64,000 nt of DNA from Camelus bactrianus (Eukaryota > Chordata > Mammalia > Artiodactyla > Camelidae). The notes beneath the pieces were generated by a model that did no database searches, was not told the DNA's origin, and worked only from the letters and a program-made list of their open reading frames with translations. The stretch covers positions 65,945 through 129,944 of the forward strand of contig NW_027413960.1 of assembly GCF_048773025.1 (NCBI RefSeq), written 5' to 3'. Shown here piece by piece: positions 19,081-33,000 of this stretch. The translations under genes were made by a program, and so were the position numbers. Positions within the stretch are counted from its first letter, which is position 1, and the number at the start of each line of letters is the position of its first letter.

Positions 19081-19789
19081 AATTTTTTCGAGCGGTCGAC
19101 TTGGAACCCTTCCCTGTCTATACGCAGCTTTATGTTCTTGCCATAACTCGGCTTCATTGAGAAGCATGTTCTTACCGTTTGTCATCCGGCCTTCCGCTTT
19201 GAACCACGAAACCATCACCGCACTCTTACTCTCCATGCTTATTCCTGAAAAAGTGGGCTCTCTACCGGAGTAAAGATGGTTCCCGTCACAGATGTACGGC
19301 TCCCTGTCCCAAGGTCCAGAAAAGAGAAATGGAAAGATTCCTGGTTCCGATGGTTCCATTTTGTCAGCTTAGAGATCGAGTTCTCCGTGTGGCTGTGGTG
19401 GAATCTGCAATATGTTGCCTGAGATTTCCCTTTTTCTGGCTTATTAGGGGAGCCGCATTAGCTGAGGTCGCGGCGCTCTGGCTCTTGTCAGGATCCCGGT
19501 GCTGAGGCAGCCCCTTCCCCCCACCCCCATTCCTTGTTATTTTGATCTTGCAAACTGGGTGCCAGCTGCGTGAACCGTGCACCTGGCAGGCAGGATTGCC
19601 TTGCCCCATGCGACGTGTCCCCAGTGCCTCGGCGTCCCTCACTGCAACCAGCTAGCTCCAGGAAGGGTGCAAGCTGGCTTCCATTGCCGTCCTTCCTCCT
19701 TCCTGTCCAGGCGGGCCCTCCTTTGGCGCTAGTCGCCCCGAAACCTCTCCTGCACTGCATACAATGAAGAAATTCCTCAGCGTTTCCAG
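19081..19789. other. Unassigned part of the unit with a 115-codon minus frame
   Basis: Non-repetitive-looking sequence. The longest non-repeat frame of the unit lies at 19012-19359 (minus, 115 codons: MEPSEPGIFPFLFSGPWDRE to KQVNNSKMGKTWD) and is followed by 90-92-codon minus frames at 19364-19760. None is recognised. The 115-codon frame is intact in all copies, but the copies are nearly identical, so intactness carries no weight. No promoter or splice signal supports expression. Confidence 0.4.
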
Positions 19790-19805
19790 CCGCTAGAGGG
19801 CGCGC
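19790..19805 (+). promoter_or_regulatory. Strong CTCF-type motif (once per unit)
   Basis: CCGCTAGAGGGCGCGC fits the CTCF core CCASYAGRGGGCRSY almost perfectly; the only departure is G for A at position 3, a common variant. It contains two or more CpGs, so binding would depend on methylation. It recurs at 14731, 24849, 29908, 34967, 40026, 45085, 50145, 55205 and 60265: ten sites, same orientation, every 5.06 kb. It lies about 73 bp before the Tigger element. Confidence 0.65.
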
Positions 19806-19919
19806 TTCTCCTCTCTTTTGTATACTTCAACGCTTACAGTGGCAATGTAGGAGGTGGGAAGGGCTTGGGAGTTCTCCGTATCTTGGGGCTCCCGATCCAT
19901 CCGATTCAACTAACTGTGG

Positions 19920-22900
19920 GGTGAAAATATTCGGGAAAAAACAGGAAGTTTCAGAAAGCGACACTTGAACTTGCAACACACCGGCAACTGCTTACATAGC
20001 ATTCACGTTGCCTTCCATACCACGCGTCAACTAGAGATGACTTAAAGTACACAGGAGTACACAGCGAAAGAGAATGTGGCAATCAACGTATGCATATGCT
20101 CACGTAGAACTGAAAAATTGTGCCCTACACTGGAATTCGACACAACATTGTGAAATGACTATCACTTGGAGAAAAAAAAATGTTTGTATGTAAAAAATAA
20201 AGTACACGGGAGGATGCTTGTAATTCCATGTAAGTCCTATGTCAGTGTATAAAAAGGCGTCAGCATCCATGGATGTTGGAATCCGTGGGGAGTCGTGGAA
20301 CCAGTGCCCCATGGTTACCAAGGGATGACTGGAAGCCCAGGCTCCATATCCTAGCCTGTCATGTCCCCACGTGGTCTCAATCCTGCCTGAACCACACTCC
20401 CCTGGTCACTCTCCTGCAGCCCTGCCTCCAGACTGCCCTCTTCGTCTGGAACAGCCCAAGCTCACTGCACTTCATGTCTGAACTCTAGAAATACCTATTA
20501 CTTTCTGAGCACGGCTCTGCTTCAATAAGCCGGGCTGCATTGCCACTAGAGAAGGCAGGATGGAGGTTCCTTAAAAAACTAAAAATGGACTTACCTTATG
20601 ATCCAGCCTTCCCACGCCTGGGGAAACGTCAGGAGAAAACTGGAATTCAAGAAGTCACATGCACTTCAATGCTCACAGCAGCCCTCTTTGTAATAGCCAG
20701 GACGTGGAACCAACCCAAACGATCATCGCCTGGTGACTGGAGAAAGCAGTAATGGTTATTTATGCCGCGGAATACTACGCAGCCATGAAAAAGGATTAAA
20801 AGATACCATTTGCGGCAACACGGATGGGCACAGAGCTAGTCATTCTGAGTGAAGTAAGCCAGAAGAGAGAAAAATGATACATGATACCACTTCCTTGTGG
20901 AAACAAACAAACAAATAAAAAGACAGAAATGAACTTAATGACAAAATAGGAAGCAACCCGCAGACATAGAGAAACAAACTTATGGTTACCAGGGAGGGAA
21001 GGGGGTGGGAAGGGGTAAATCTGGGTATTGGAAAATTGCCCCTCTTGGGGAGTGATGGAAATGGTAGCTATCTTGAGTATGGTGATGGTTTTCTGGGTGT
21101 AGACATCTATGAAAATTCATCAAATACTACATGTGAGATGTGTATGATTTACGGAACAGAAATCATACCACAATAACGGTGTTTAACAAAAAAAAGGGAT
21201 GGGCTGCATTGTGTCCTATGCTTCCATGTGTCTTCAAGGAGGCCTCAAGGGGGCGGTGCTGGCCTTCCTGACAACATGATATCATGAAGCCCGAATAACC
21301 CATCGATGGGAAGAAGAAAAGAGCCACGGTCACATCTGGACCCCAAGCTTAGACATGGTGCACGGGTGACATTTATCGACAATCCAGCGAGGTTCCGGCC
21401 AGAGCTAGAGGCAGGGGCAGCAAACCGGGAGCGGCACTATGGAGCATCGTGGTGCAGTGGCTGGACTGGGGGCCGGCAGGGTCATCCCAGGAGGAGCCTC
21501 AGGGTTTGGGATGTGGCTAACGTGCCTGCTTCGTGTCACCAGCAAGTGATGCCACCTGTGGAAATTCAGCTGCAATCCTGATTCGGGTCAGTCCTGGGTG
21601 ATGCGGTAAAGGCTCCTAGCAGTGGGGTCGCCAGAAGGTCACTGAAACAAGCAACAGGCTGCTGAGTTTCCGGCCTCTGTTTATCGTGCTTGCCCTGTCT
21701 CACTGCAATTCAGTGTCACCCGGAGGAATTGGGGCGGTGTTTAGAGGCTGATGGCCTCTGGGTTCCTCATCAGCCTGGCAAGCCCCCCAGCCCTCTCCGG
21801 CCAGACCTCTGGCTAGCGCCTTCCATTGTTCTAACAAAAGCCTTCCCACCCTCGCCTGCGGTGAGCTTTTGTTTGTTTAATTGATGGGAATGTGCATACC
21901 TTCCAGCCCCCTCAGGCCCTTCCTTAGGGCTTTGACCCTTAGACACCGGCAAGGGCCCCCCACCCCCACCCACATGCTGTTCCTGGGTCCTGCACTACAG
22001 AGGGTCCCTTAGGCCCTGACGCTCCCTCTGGCCACGCCCTCCATGGGGTGGAGGCTGCAGGGCCAAGGGGACACGCCCATTGGCTCCACCCCGGGCTCTG
22101 GAATCCATGACCCGAATGCCCTGCCCCAGCAGCCCCTGAACAACTTCTGCTGTCTGCACCGGCTCTCCCCGGAGTTCAGCTTCCCAGGGCTCACAGAGAG
22201 GCCAACGGGCAGCTGTTGGCATGGAGGGTATGGACAGAGCCCGGATGTGAGGTCCGAGTGTCCCCCTGTGTACATCCAAGTCCACTTGGGGCATGGGATG
22301 GACCCAGCATTGGGAAGAAAAGGGTCAGACTAGTGGTGTGAGACTGGGAAACGGCTCTCCCCACACTGTCACTTTCTTTGCGGGACTCCCCTGTGTCTGG
22401 GACTTGTAAAGTTCAGCCTGGCCTTCCCCCTTCTGATGAATGTGTATTTGTAAAGGCAGGAGTTTAGAAGCTACTGCACTTGAAATGTTTACATATATTA
22501 AGGATGGGAACTCCCAGGGATGCTCTGGCCCTGCACTTGCAAATGTCCAGAGCAGTTATGTTGGCTCTGCTGAGACTGCAAGAGGGAAAGAGCACCTCCA
22601 GAGAGGAGGGGCTCCTGCTTCACGCCCCGAAGGCAGGAGCTTCTGAGCGGATGAAACAATGGACACTGAGACCCTCGATGGTAATTTGGTTTGGAATGAC
22701 GCCAAAGGTGTGTGTGACGTGTGTGCGCGTGCGTGTGCGTGTGCGCACGCCTGCACCTGGGGACGTGTGTGGTACGTGACAGTGACTTGACGTGTGTGTG
22801 CGTGCCTGAGGACGTGTGTGGTTGTGTGTATATAATTAGTGTGCGTGGGGTCCATGAGTCCACGTGTGTGTGCGTGGGGATGTATGTGGAGTAGAGTCAG

Positions 22901-24978
22901 TGTGTCCGAACGTGCGTTTGTGTGTACGTGCAAGCGTTCGTTTTAATAATAGTAGAATTTGTCCTTTTGAAGTCTGAAGTAGTAAAAATTGTATGGTGTC
23001 CCTCACTGAATAATAGAAAATGAAAATAATCTTCAATCACCAGTAATGTAGTCCCCAAAGATTGTGACTTTTTCCCCCATATTGATTACGTCTTCATTTT
23101 ACTGATGAGGAAACTAGCTTCGAGATGTTAACTGACTCAACCAAGAGCATGGAGCTCGCGAGCCCAGGGCCGGGACGCAGTCCAAGCGGCGTGGCTCCAG
23201 AGGCCTGGAGCCCTGCTCACGACCGCGCCTGGCCTCATGCCCGGGGGAACAGATTCTGATGGGCTGGTGACAGCGTGCAGGCTGCCAAAGCAGCGGACTC
23301 TGCATGTCGGGTGGAGACTACCAGACAGCAGACGAGGGTAAAGGGCTGCTCAGAAATCAGATAGGTTCCTAGATCTTCGTTGAGTCAGGAGGCTCACTGC
23401 TCATCCTCGATTCCTTCGCTGGTGACTAAAAGGGACCGAGGCCCTGGAGAGCGCTTCTGGGAGCTGCCTGCCGAAACCTGCAACGGGACTGCTCAGGACC
23501 GGCTCTGCAGCAGGAGAAGTGGGAGGCAATGTCGCCGCCTGGTGGACATCCTGCGTATTGGCAGTAGGAGGCATAGCACCCTTGGTATGGGGGAGGCAGG
23601 ACGAGGTCCTAGGGGATGATGGTTTTCACGTGTCTTAAATATCATTGCTTCATATATTTTATCCAACTTGGGGTTGATTCTAGGATGGTAAACATGGTCT
23701 TCGTTACTCCTTCATAGATGGATTGATGAATTCTTCTTGAGGTTAATTTTCTATTCAATGATTTGGAAGCTATATTGCCTTCTAATGAAAATTCTCTCTA
23801 AATGTTTATAAATCATCTCTAAGTTCATAATTCTAAATGTAATTGGACCAGTATTGCTAGAACAGTCTCAAAAATGAAATCATCTATTAGATCTTGTTTC
23901 TCAATCATGATACATTTCACATAATTTACCTCTCTGCTCTTCCCAGTTGTGCGTGTGAGTGCGCGCCCGAGCTACACTTACTACTTTTTAGACAGTTGCT
24001 TGAAGTTTGTTACTTTCACAATGAAAATATAGGTATAAACATCTTGGAATTCATTGCTCACTACCACTTCTTAATCCCATGTCTTTCCCATTTTTGAGTT
24101 ATTTACTTGTTTCCCAATCAAATGGACACATGATTGGTGAATTTTTTCGAGCGGTCGACTTGGAACCCTTCCCTGTCTATACGCAGCTTTATGTTCTTGC
24201 CATAACTCGGCTTCATTGAGAAGCATGTTCTTACCGTTTGTCATCCGGCCTTCCGCTTTGAACCACGAAACCATCACCGCACTCTTACTCTCCATGCTTA
24301 TTCCTGAAAAAGTGGGCTCTCTACCGGAGTAAAGATGGTTCCCGTCACAGATGTACGGCTCCCTGTCCCAAGGTCCAGAAAAGAGAAATGGAAAGATTCC
24401 TGGTTCCGATGGTTCCATTTTGTCAGCTTAGAGATCGAGTTCTCCGTGTGGCTGTGGTGGAATCTGCAATATGTTGCCTGAGATTTCCCTTTTTCTGGCT
24501 TATTAGGGGAGCCGCATTAGCTGAGGTCGCGGCGCTCTGGCTCTTGTCAGGATCCCGGTGCTGAGGCAGCCCCTTCCCCCCACCCCCATTCCTTGTTATT
24601 TTGATCTTGCAAACTGGGTGCCAGCTGCGTGAACCGTGCACCTGGCAGGCAGGATTGCCTTGCCCCATGCGACGTGTCCCCAGTGCCTCGGCGTCCCTCA
24701 CTGCAACCAGCTAGCTCCAGGAAGGGTGCAAGCTGGCTTCCATTGCCGTCCTTCCTCCTTCCTGTCCAGGCGGGCCCTCCTTTGGCGCTAGTCGCCCCGA
24801 AACCTCTCCTGCACTGCATACAATGAAGAAATTCCTCAGCGTTTCCAGCCGCTAGAGGGCGCGCTTCTCCTCTCTTTTGTATACTTCAACGCTTACAGTG
24901 GCAATGTAGGAGGTGGGAAGGGCTTGGGAGTTCTCCGTATCTTGGGGCTCCCGATCCATCCGATTCAACTAACTGTGG
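19920..24978 (+). repeat. Macrosatellite copy 3
   Basis: Length 5059. No private difference was noticed. Confidence 0.97.
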
Positions 24979-27900
24979 GGTGAAAATATTCGGGAAAAAA
25001 CAGGAAGTTTCAGAAAGCGACACTTGAACTTGCAACACACCGGCAACTGCTTACATAGCATTCACGTTGCCTTCCATACCACGCGTCAACTAGAGATGAC
25101 TTAAAGTACACAGGAGTACACAGCGAAAGAGAATGTGGCAATCAACGTATGCATATGCTCACGTAGAACTGAAAAATTGTGCCCTACACTGGAATTCGAC
25201 ACAACATTGTGAAATGACTATCACTTGGAGAAAAAAAAATGTTTGTATGTAAAAAATAAAGTACACGGGAGGATGCTTGTAATTCCATGTAAGTCCTATG
25301 TCAGTGTATAAAAAGGCGTCAGCATCCATGGATGTTGGAATCCGTGGGGAGTCGTGGAACCAGTGCCCCATGGTTACCAAGGGATGACTGGAAGCCCAGG
25401 CTCCATATCCTAGCCTGTCATGTCCCCACGTGGTCTCAATCCTGCCTGAACCACACTCCCCTGGTCACTCTCCTGCAGCCCTGCCTCCAGACTGCCCTCT
25501 TCGTCTGGAACAGCCCAAGCTCACTGCACTTCATGTCTGAACTCTAGAAATACCTATTACTTTCTGAGCACGGCTCTGCTTCAATAAGCCGGGCTGCATT
25601 GCCACTAGAGAAGGCAGGATGGAGGTTCCTTAAAAAACTAAAAATGGACTTACCTTATGATCCAGCCTTCCCACGCCTGGGGAAACGTCAGGAGAAAACT
25701 GGAATTCAAGAAGTCACATGCACTTCAATGCTCACAGCAGCCCTCTTTGTAATAGCCAGGACGTGGAACCAACCCAAACGATCATCGCCTGGTGACTGGA
25801 GAAAGCAGTAATGGTTATTTATGCCGCGGAATACTACGCAGCCATGAAAAAGGATTAAAAGATACCATTTGCGGCAACACGGATGGGCACAGAGCTAGTC
25901 ATTCTGAGTGAAGTAAGCCAGAAGAGAGAAAAATGATACATGATACCACTTCCTTGTGGAAACAAACAAACAAATAAAAAGACAGAAATGAACTTAATGA
26001 CAAAATAGGAAGCAACCCGCAGACATAGAGAAACAAACTTATGGTTACCAGGGAGGGAAGGGGGTGGGAAGGGGTAAATCTGGGTATTGGAAAATTGCCC
26101 CTCTTGGGGAGTGATGGAAATGGTAGCTATCTTGAGTATGGTGATGGTTTTCTGGGTGTAGACATCTATGAAAATTCATCAAATACTACATGTGAGATGT
26201 GTATGATTTACGGAACAGAAATCATACCACAATAACGGTGTTTAACAAAAAAAAGGGATGGGCTGCATTGTGTCCTATGCTTCCATGTGTCTTCAAGGAG
26301 GCCTCAAGGGGGCGGTGCTGGCCTTCCTGACAACATGATATCATGAAGCCCGAATAACCCATCGATGGGAAGAAGAAAAGAGCCACGGTCACATCTGGAC
26401 CCCAAGCTTAGACATGGTGCACGGGTGACATTTATCGACAATCCAGCGAGGTTCCGGCCAGAGCTAGAGGCAGGGGCAGCAAACCGGGAGCGGCACTATG
26501 GAGCATCGTGGTGCAGTGGCTGGACTGGGGGCCGGCAGGGTCATCCCAGGAGGAGCCTCAGGGTTTGGGATGTGGCTAACGTGCCTGCTTCGTGTCACCA
26601 GCAAGTGATGCCACCTGTGGAAATTCAGCTGCAATCCTGATTCGGGTCAGTCCTGGGTGATGCGGTAAAGGCTCCTAGCAGTGGGGTCGCCAGAAGGTCA
26701 CTGAAACAAGCAACAGGCTGCTGAGTTTCCGGCCTCTGTTTATCGTGCTTGCCCTGTCTCACTGCAATTCAGTGTCACCCGGAGGAATTGGGGCGGTGTT
26801 TAGAGGCTGATGGCCTCTGGGTTCCTCATCAGCCTGGCAAGCCCCCCAGCCCTCTCCGGCCAGACCTCTGGCTAGCGCCTTCCATTGTTCTAACAAAAGC
26901 CTTCCCACCCTCGCCTGCGGTGAGCTTTTGTTTGTTTAATTGATGGGAATGTGCATACCTTCCAGCCCCCTCAGGCCCTTCCTTAGGGCTTTGACCCTTA
27001 GACACCGGCAAGGGCCCCCCACCCCCACCCACATGCTGTTCCTGGGTCCTGCACTACAGAGGGTCCCTTAGGCCCTGACGCTCCCTCTGGCCACGCCCTC
27101 CATGGGGTGGAGGCTGCAGGGCCAAGGGGACACGCCCATTGGCTCCACCCCGGGCTCTGGAATCCATGACCCGAATGCCCTGCCCCAGCAGCCCCTGAAC
27201 AACTTCTGCTGTCTGCACCGGCTCTCCCCGGAGTTCAGCTTCCCAGGGCTCACAGAGAGGCCAACGGGCAGCTGTTGGCATGGAGGGTATGGACAGAGCC
27301 CGGATGTGAGGTCCGAGTGTCCCCCTGTGTACATCCAAGTCCACTTGGGGCATGGGATGGACCCAGCATTGGGAAGAAAAGGGTCAGACTAGTGGTGTGA
27401 GACTGGGAAACGGCTCTCCCCACACTGTCACTTTCTTTGCGGGACTCCCCTGTGTCTGGGACTTGTAAAGTTCAGCCTGGCCTTCCCCCTTCTGATGAAT
27501 GTGTATTTGTAAAGGCAGGAGTTTAGAAGCTACTGCACTTGAAATGTTTACATATATTAAGGATGGGAACTCCCAGGGATGCTCTGGCCCTGCACTTGCA
27601 AATGTCCAGAGCAGTTATGTTGGCTCTGCTGAGACTGCAAGAGGGAAAGAGCACCTCCAGAGAGGAGGGGCTCCTGCTTCACGCCCCGAAGGCAGGAGCT
27701 TCTGAGCGGATGAAACAATGGACACTGAGACCCTCGATGGTAATTTGGTTTGGAATGACGCCAAAGGTGTGTGTGACGTGTGTGCGCGTGCGTGTGCGTG
27801 TGCGCACGCCTGCACCTGGGGACGTGTGTGGTACGTGACAGTGACTTGACGTGTGTGTGCGTGCCTGAGGACGTGTGTGGTTGTGTGTATATAATTAGTG

Positions 27901-30037
27901 TGCGTGGGGTCCATGAGTCCACGTGTGTGTGCGTGGGGATGTATGTGGAGTAGAGTCAGTGTGTCCGAACGTGCGTTTGTGTGTACGTGCAAGCGTTCGT
28001 TTTAATAATAGTAGAATTTGTCCTTTTGAAGTCTGAAGTAGTAAAAATTGTATGGTGTCCCTCACTGAATAATAGAAAATGAAAATAATCTTCAATCACC
28101 AGTAATGTAGTCCCCAAAGATTGTGACTTTTTCCCCCATATTGATTACGTCTTCATTTTACTGATGAGGAAACTAGCTTCGAGATGTTAACTGACTCAAC
28201 CAAGAGCATGGAGCTCGCGAGCCCAGGGCCGGGACGCAGTCCAAGCGGCGTGGCTCCAGAGGCCTGGAGCCCTGCTCACGACCGCGCCTGGCCTCATGCC
28301 CGGGGGAACAGATTCTGATGGGCTGGTGACAGCGTGCAGGCTGCCAAAGCAGCGGACTCTGCATGTCGGGTGGAGACTACCAGACAGCAGACGAGGGTAA
28401 AGGGCTGCTCAGAAATCAGATAGGTTCCTAGATCTTCGTTGAGTCAGGAGGCTCACTGCTCATCCTCGATTCCTTCGCTGGTGACTAAAAGGGACCGAGG
28501 CCCTGGAGAGCGCTTCTGGGAGCTGCCTGCCGAAACCTGCAACGGGACTGCTCAGGACCGGCTCTGCAGCAGGAGAAGTGGGAGGCAATGTCGCCGCCTG
28601 GTGGACATCCTGCGTATTGGCAGTAGGAGGCATAGCACCCTTGGTATGGGGGAGGCAGGACGAGGTCCTAGGGGATGATGGTTTTCACGTGTCTTAAATA
28701 TCATTGCTTCATATATTTTATCCAACTTGGGGTTGATTCTAGGATGGTAAACATGGTCTTCGTTACTCCTTCATAGATGGATTGATGAATTCTTCTTGAG
28801 GTTAATTTTCTATTCAATGATTTGGAAGCTATATTGCCTTCTAATGAAAATTCTCTCTAAATGTTTATAAATCATCTCTAAGTTCATAATTCTAAATGTA
28901 ATTGGACCAGTATTGCTAGAACAGTCTCAAAAATGAAATCATCTATTAGATCTTGTTTCTCAATCATGATACATTTCACATAATTTACCTCTCTGCTCTT
29001 CCCAGTTGTGCGTGTGAGTGCGCGCCCGAGCTACACTTACTACTTTTTAGACAGTTGCTTGAAGTTTGTTACTTTCACAATGAAAATATAGGTATAAACA
29101 TCTTGGAATTCATTGCTCACTACCACTTCTTAATCCCATGTCTTTCCCATTTTTGAGTTATTTACTTGTTTCCCAATCAAATGGACACATGATTGGTGAA
29201 TTTTTTCGAGCGGTCGACTTGGAACCCTTCCCTGTCTATACGCAGCTTTATGTTCTTGCCATAACTCGGCTTCATTGAGAAGCATGTTCTTACCGTTTGT
29301 CATCCGGCCTTCCGCTTTGAACCACGAAACCATCACCGCACTCTTACTCTCCATGCTTATTCCTGAAAAAGTGGGCTCTCTACCGGAGTAAAGATGGTTC
29401 CCGTCACAGATGTACGGCTCCCTGTCCCAAGGTCCAGAAAAGAGAAATGGAAAGATTCCTGGTTCCGATGGTTCCATTTTGTCAGCTTAGAGATCGAGTT
29501 CTCCGTGTGGCTGTGGTGGAATCTGCAATATGTTGCCTGAGATTTCCCTTTTTCTGGCTTATTAGGGGAGCCGCATTAGCTGAGGTCGCGGCGCTCTGGC
29601 TCTTGTCAGGATCCCGGTGCTGAGGCAGCCCCTTCCCCCCACCCCCATTCCTTGTTATTTTGATCTTGCAAACTGGGTGCCAGCTGCGTGAACCGTGCAC
29701 CTGGCAGGCAGGATTGCCTTGCCCCATGCGACGTGTCCCCAGTGCCTCGGCGTCCCTCACTGCAACCAGCTAGCTCCAGGAAGGGTGCAAGCTGGCTTCC
29801 ATTGCCGTCCTTCCTCCTTCCTGTCCAGGCGGGCCCTCCTTTGGCGCTAGTCGCCCCGAAACCTCTCCTGCACTGCATACAATGAAGAAATTCCTCAGCG
29901 TTTCCAGCCGCTAGAGGGCGCGCTTCTCCTCTCTTTTGTATACTTCAACGCTTACAGTGGCAATGTAGGAGGTGGGAAGGGCTTGGGAGTTCTCCGTATC
30001 TTGGGGCTCCCGATCCATCCGATTCAACTAACTGTGG
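24979..30037 (+). repeat. Macrosatellite copy 4
   Basis: Length 5059. No private difference was noticed. Confidence 0.97.
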
Positions 30038-33000
30038 GGTGAAAATATTCGGGAAAAAACAGGAAGTTTCAGAAAGCGACACTTGAACTTGCAACACACC
30101 GGCAACTGCTTACATAGCATTCACGTTGCCTTCCATACCACGCGTCAACTAGAGATGACTTAAAGTACACAGGAGTACACAGCGAAAGAGAATGTGGCAA
30201 TCAACGTATGCATATGCTCACGTAGAACTGAAAAATTGTGCCCTACACTGGAATTCGACACAACATTGTGAAATGACTATCACTTGGAGAAAAAAAAATG
30301 TTTGTATGTAAAAAATAAAGTACACGGGAGGATGCTTGTAATTCCATGTAAGTCCTATGTCAGTGTATAAAAAGGCGTCAGCATCCATGGATGTTGGAAT
30401 CCGTGGGGAGTCGTGGAACCAGTGCCCCATGGTTACCAAGGGATGACTGGAAGCCCAGGCTCCATATCCTAGCCTGTCATGTCCCCACGTGGTCTCAATC
30501 CTGCCTGAACCACACTCCCCTGGTCACTCTCCTGCAGCCCTGCCTCCAGACTGCCCTCTTCGTCTGGAACAGCCCAAGCTCACTGCACTTCATGTCTGAA
30601 CTCTAGAAATACCTATTACTTTCTGAGCACGGCTCTGCTTCAATAAGCCGGGCTGCATTGCCACTAGAGAAGGCAGGATGGAGGTTCCTTAAAAAACTAA
30701 AAATGGACTTACCTTATGATCCAGCCTTCCCACGCCTGGGGAAACGTCAGGAGAAAACTGGAATTCAAGAAGTCACATGCACTTCAATGCTCACAGCAGC
30801 CCTCTTTGTAATAGCCAGGACGTGGAACCAACCCAAACGATCATCGCCTGGTGACTGGAGAAAGCAGTAATGGTTATTTATGCCGCGGAATACTACGCAG
30901 CCATGAAAAAGGATTAAAAGATACCATTTGCGGCAACACGGATGGGCACAGAGCTAGTCATTCTGAGTGAAGTAAGCCAGAAGAGAGAAAAATGATACAT
31001 GATACCACTTCCTTGTGGAAACAAACAAACAAATAAAAAGACAGAAATGAACTTAATGACAAAATAGGAAGCAACCCGCAGACATAGAGAAACAAACTTA
31101 TGGTTACCAGGGAGGGAAGGGGGTGGGAAGGGGTAAATCTGGGTATTGGAAAATTGCCCCTCTTGGGGAGTGATGGAAATGGTAGCTATCTTGAGTATGG
31201 TGATGGTTTTCTGGGTGTAGACATCTATGAAAATTCATCAAATACTACATGTGAGATGTGTATGATTTACGGAACAGAAATCATACCACAATAACGGTGT
31301 TTAACAAAAAAAAGGGATGGGCTGCATTGTGTCCTATGCTTCCATGTGTCTTCAAGGAGGCCTCAAGGGGGCGGTGCTGGCCTTCCTGACAACATGATAT
31401 CATGAAGCCCGAATAACCCATCGATGGGAAGAAGAAAAGAGCCACGGTCACATCTGGACCCCAAGCTTAGACATGGTGCACGGGTGACATTTATCGACAA
31501 TCCAGCGAGGTTCCGGCCAGAGCTAGAGGCAGGGGCAGCAAACCGGGAGCGGCACTATGGAGCATCGTGGTGCAGTGGCTGGACTGGGGGCCGGCAGGGT
31601 CATCCCAGGAGGAGCCTCAGGGTTTGGGATGTGGCTAACGTGCCTGCTTCGTGTCACCAGCAAGTGATGCCACCTGTGGAAATTCAGCTGCAATCCTGAT
31701 TCGGGTCAGTCCTGGGTGATGCGGTAAAGGCTCCTAGCAGTGGGGTCGCCAGAAGGTCACTGAAACAAGCAACAGGCTGCTGAGTTTCCGGCCTCTGTTT
31801 ATCGTGCTTGCCCTGTCTCACTGCAATTCAGTGTCACCCGGAGGAATTGGGGCGGTGTTTAGAGGCTGATGGCCTCTGGGTTCCTCATCAGCCTGGCAAG
31901 CCCCCCAGCCCTCTCCGGCCAGACCTCTGGCTAGCGCCTTCCATTGTTCTAACAAAAGCCTTCCCACCCTCGCCTGCGGTGAGCTTTTGTTTGTTTAATT
32001 GATGGGAATGTGCATACCTTCCAGCCCCCTCAGGCCCTTCCTTAGGGCTTTGACCCTTAGACACCGGCAAGGGCCCCCCACCCCCACCCACATGCTGTTC
32101 CTGGGTCCTGCACTACAGAGGGTCCCTTAGGCCCTGACGCTCCCTCTGGCCACGCCCTCCATGGGGTGGAGGCTGCAGGGCCAAGGGGACACGCCCATTG
32201 GCTCCACCCCGGGCTCTGGAATCCATGACCCGAATGCCCTGCCCCAGCAGCCCCTGAACAACTTCTGCTGTCTGCACCGGCTCTCCCCGGAGTTCAGCTT
32301 CCCAGGGCTCACAGAGAGGCCAACGGGCAGCTGTTGGCATGGAGGGTATGGACAGAGCCCGGATGTGAGGTCCGAGTGTCCCCCTGTGTACATCCAAGTC
32401 CACTTGGGGCATGGGATGGACCCAGCATTGGGAAGAAAAGGGTCAGACTAGTGGTGTGAGACTGGGAAACGGCTCTCCCCACACTGTCACTTTCTTTGCG
32501 GGACTCCCCTGTGTCTGGGACTTGTAAAGTTCAGCCTGGCCTTCCCCCTTCTGATGAATGTGTATTTGTAAAGGCAGGAGTTTAGAAGCTACTGCACTTG
32601 AAATGTTTACATATATTAAGGATGGGAACTCCCAGGGATGCTCTGGCCCTGCACTTGCAAATGTCCAGAGCAGTTATGTTGGCTCTGCTGAGACTGCAAG
32701 AGGGAAAGAGCACCTCCAGAGAGGAGGGGCTCCTGCTTCACGCCCCGAAGGCAGGAGCTTCTGAGCGGATGAAACAATGGACACTGAGACCCTCGATGGT
32801 AATTTGGTTTGGAATGACGCCAAAGGTGTGTGTGACGTGTGTGCGCGTGCGTGTGCGTGTGCGCACGCCTGCACCTGGGGACGTGTGTGGTACGTGACAG
32901 TGACTTGACGTGTGTGTGCGTGCCTGAGGACGTGTGTGGTTGTGTGTATATAATTAGTGTGCGTGGGGTCCATGAGTCCACGTGTGTGTGCGTGAGGATG

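Larger units (their letters stand above)
14861..19919 (+). repeat. Macrosatellite copy 2 (reference copy for the sub-features)
   Basis: Length 5059, with no private change noticed against copies 3 and 4. Sub-elements are annotated in this copy. Add 5059 per copy up to copy 7. From copy 8 add one more base after the C-run at unit offset about 2036, and 5060 per copy thereafter. Confidence 0.97.
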
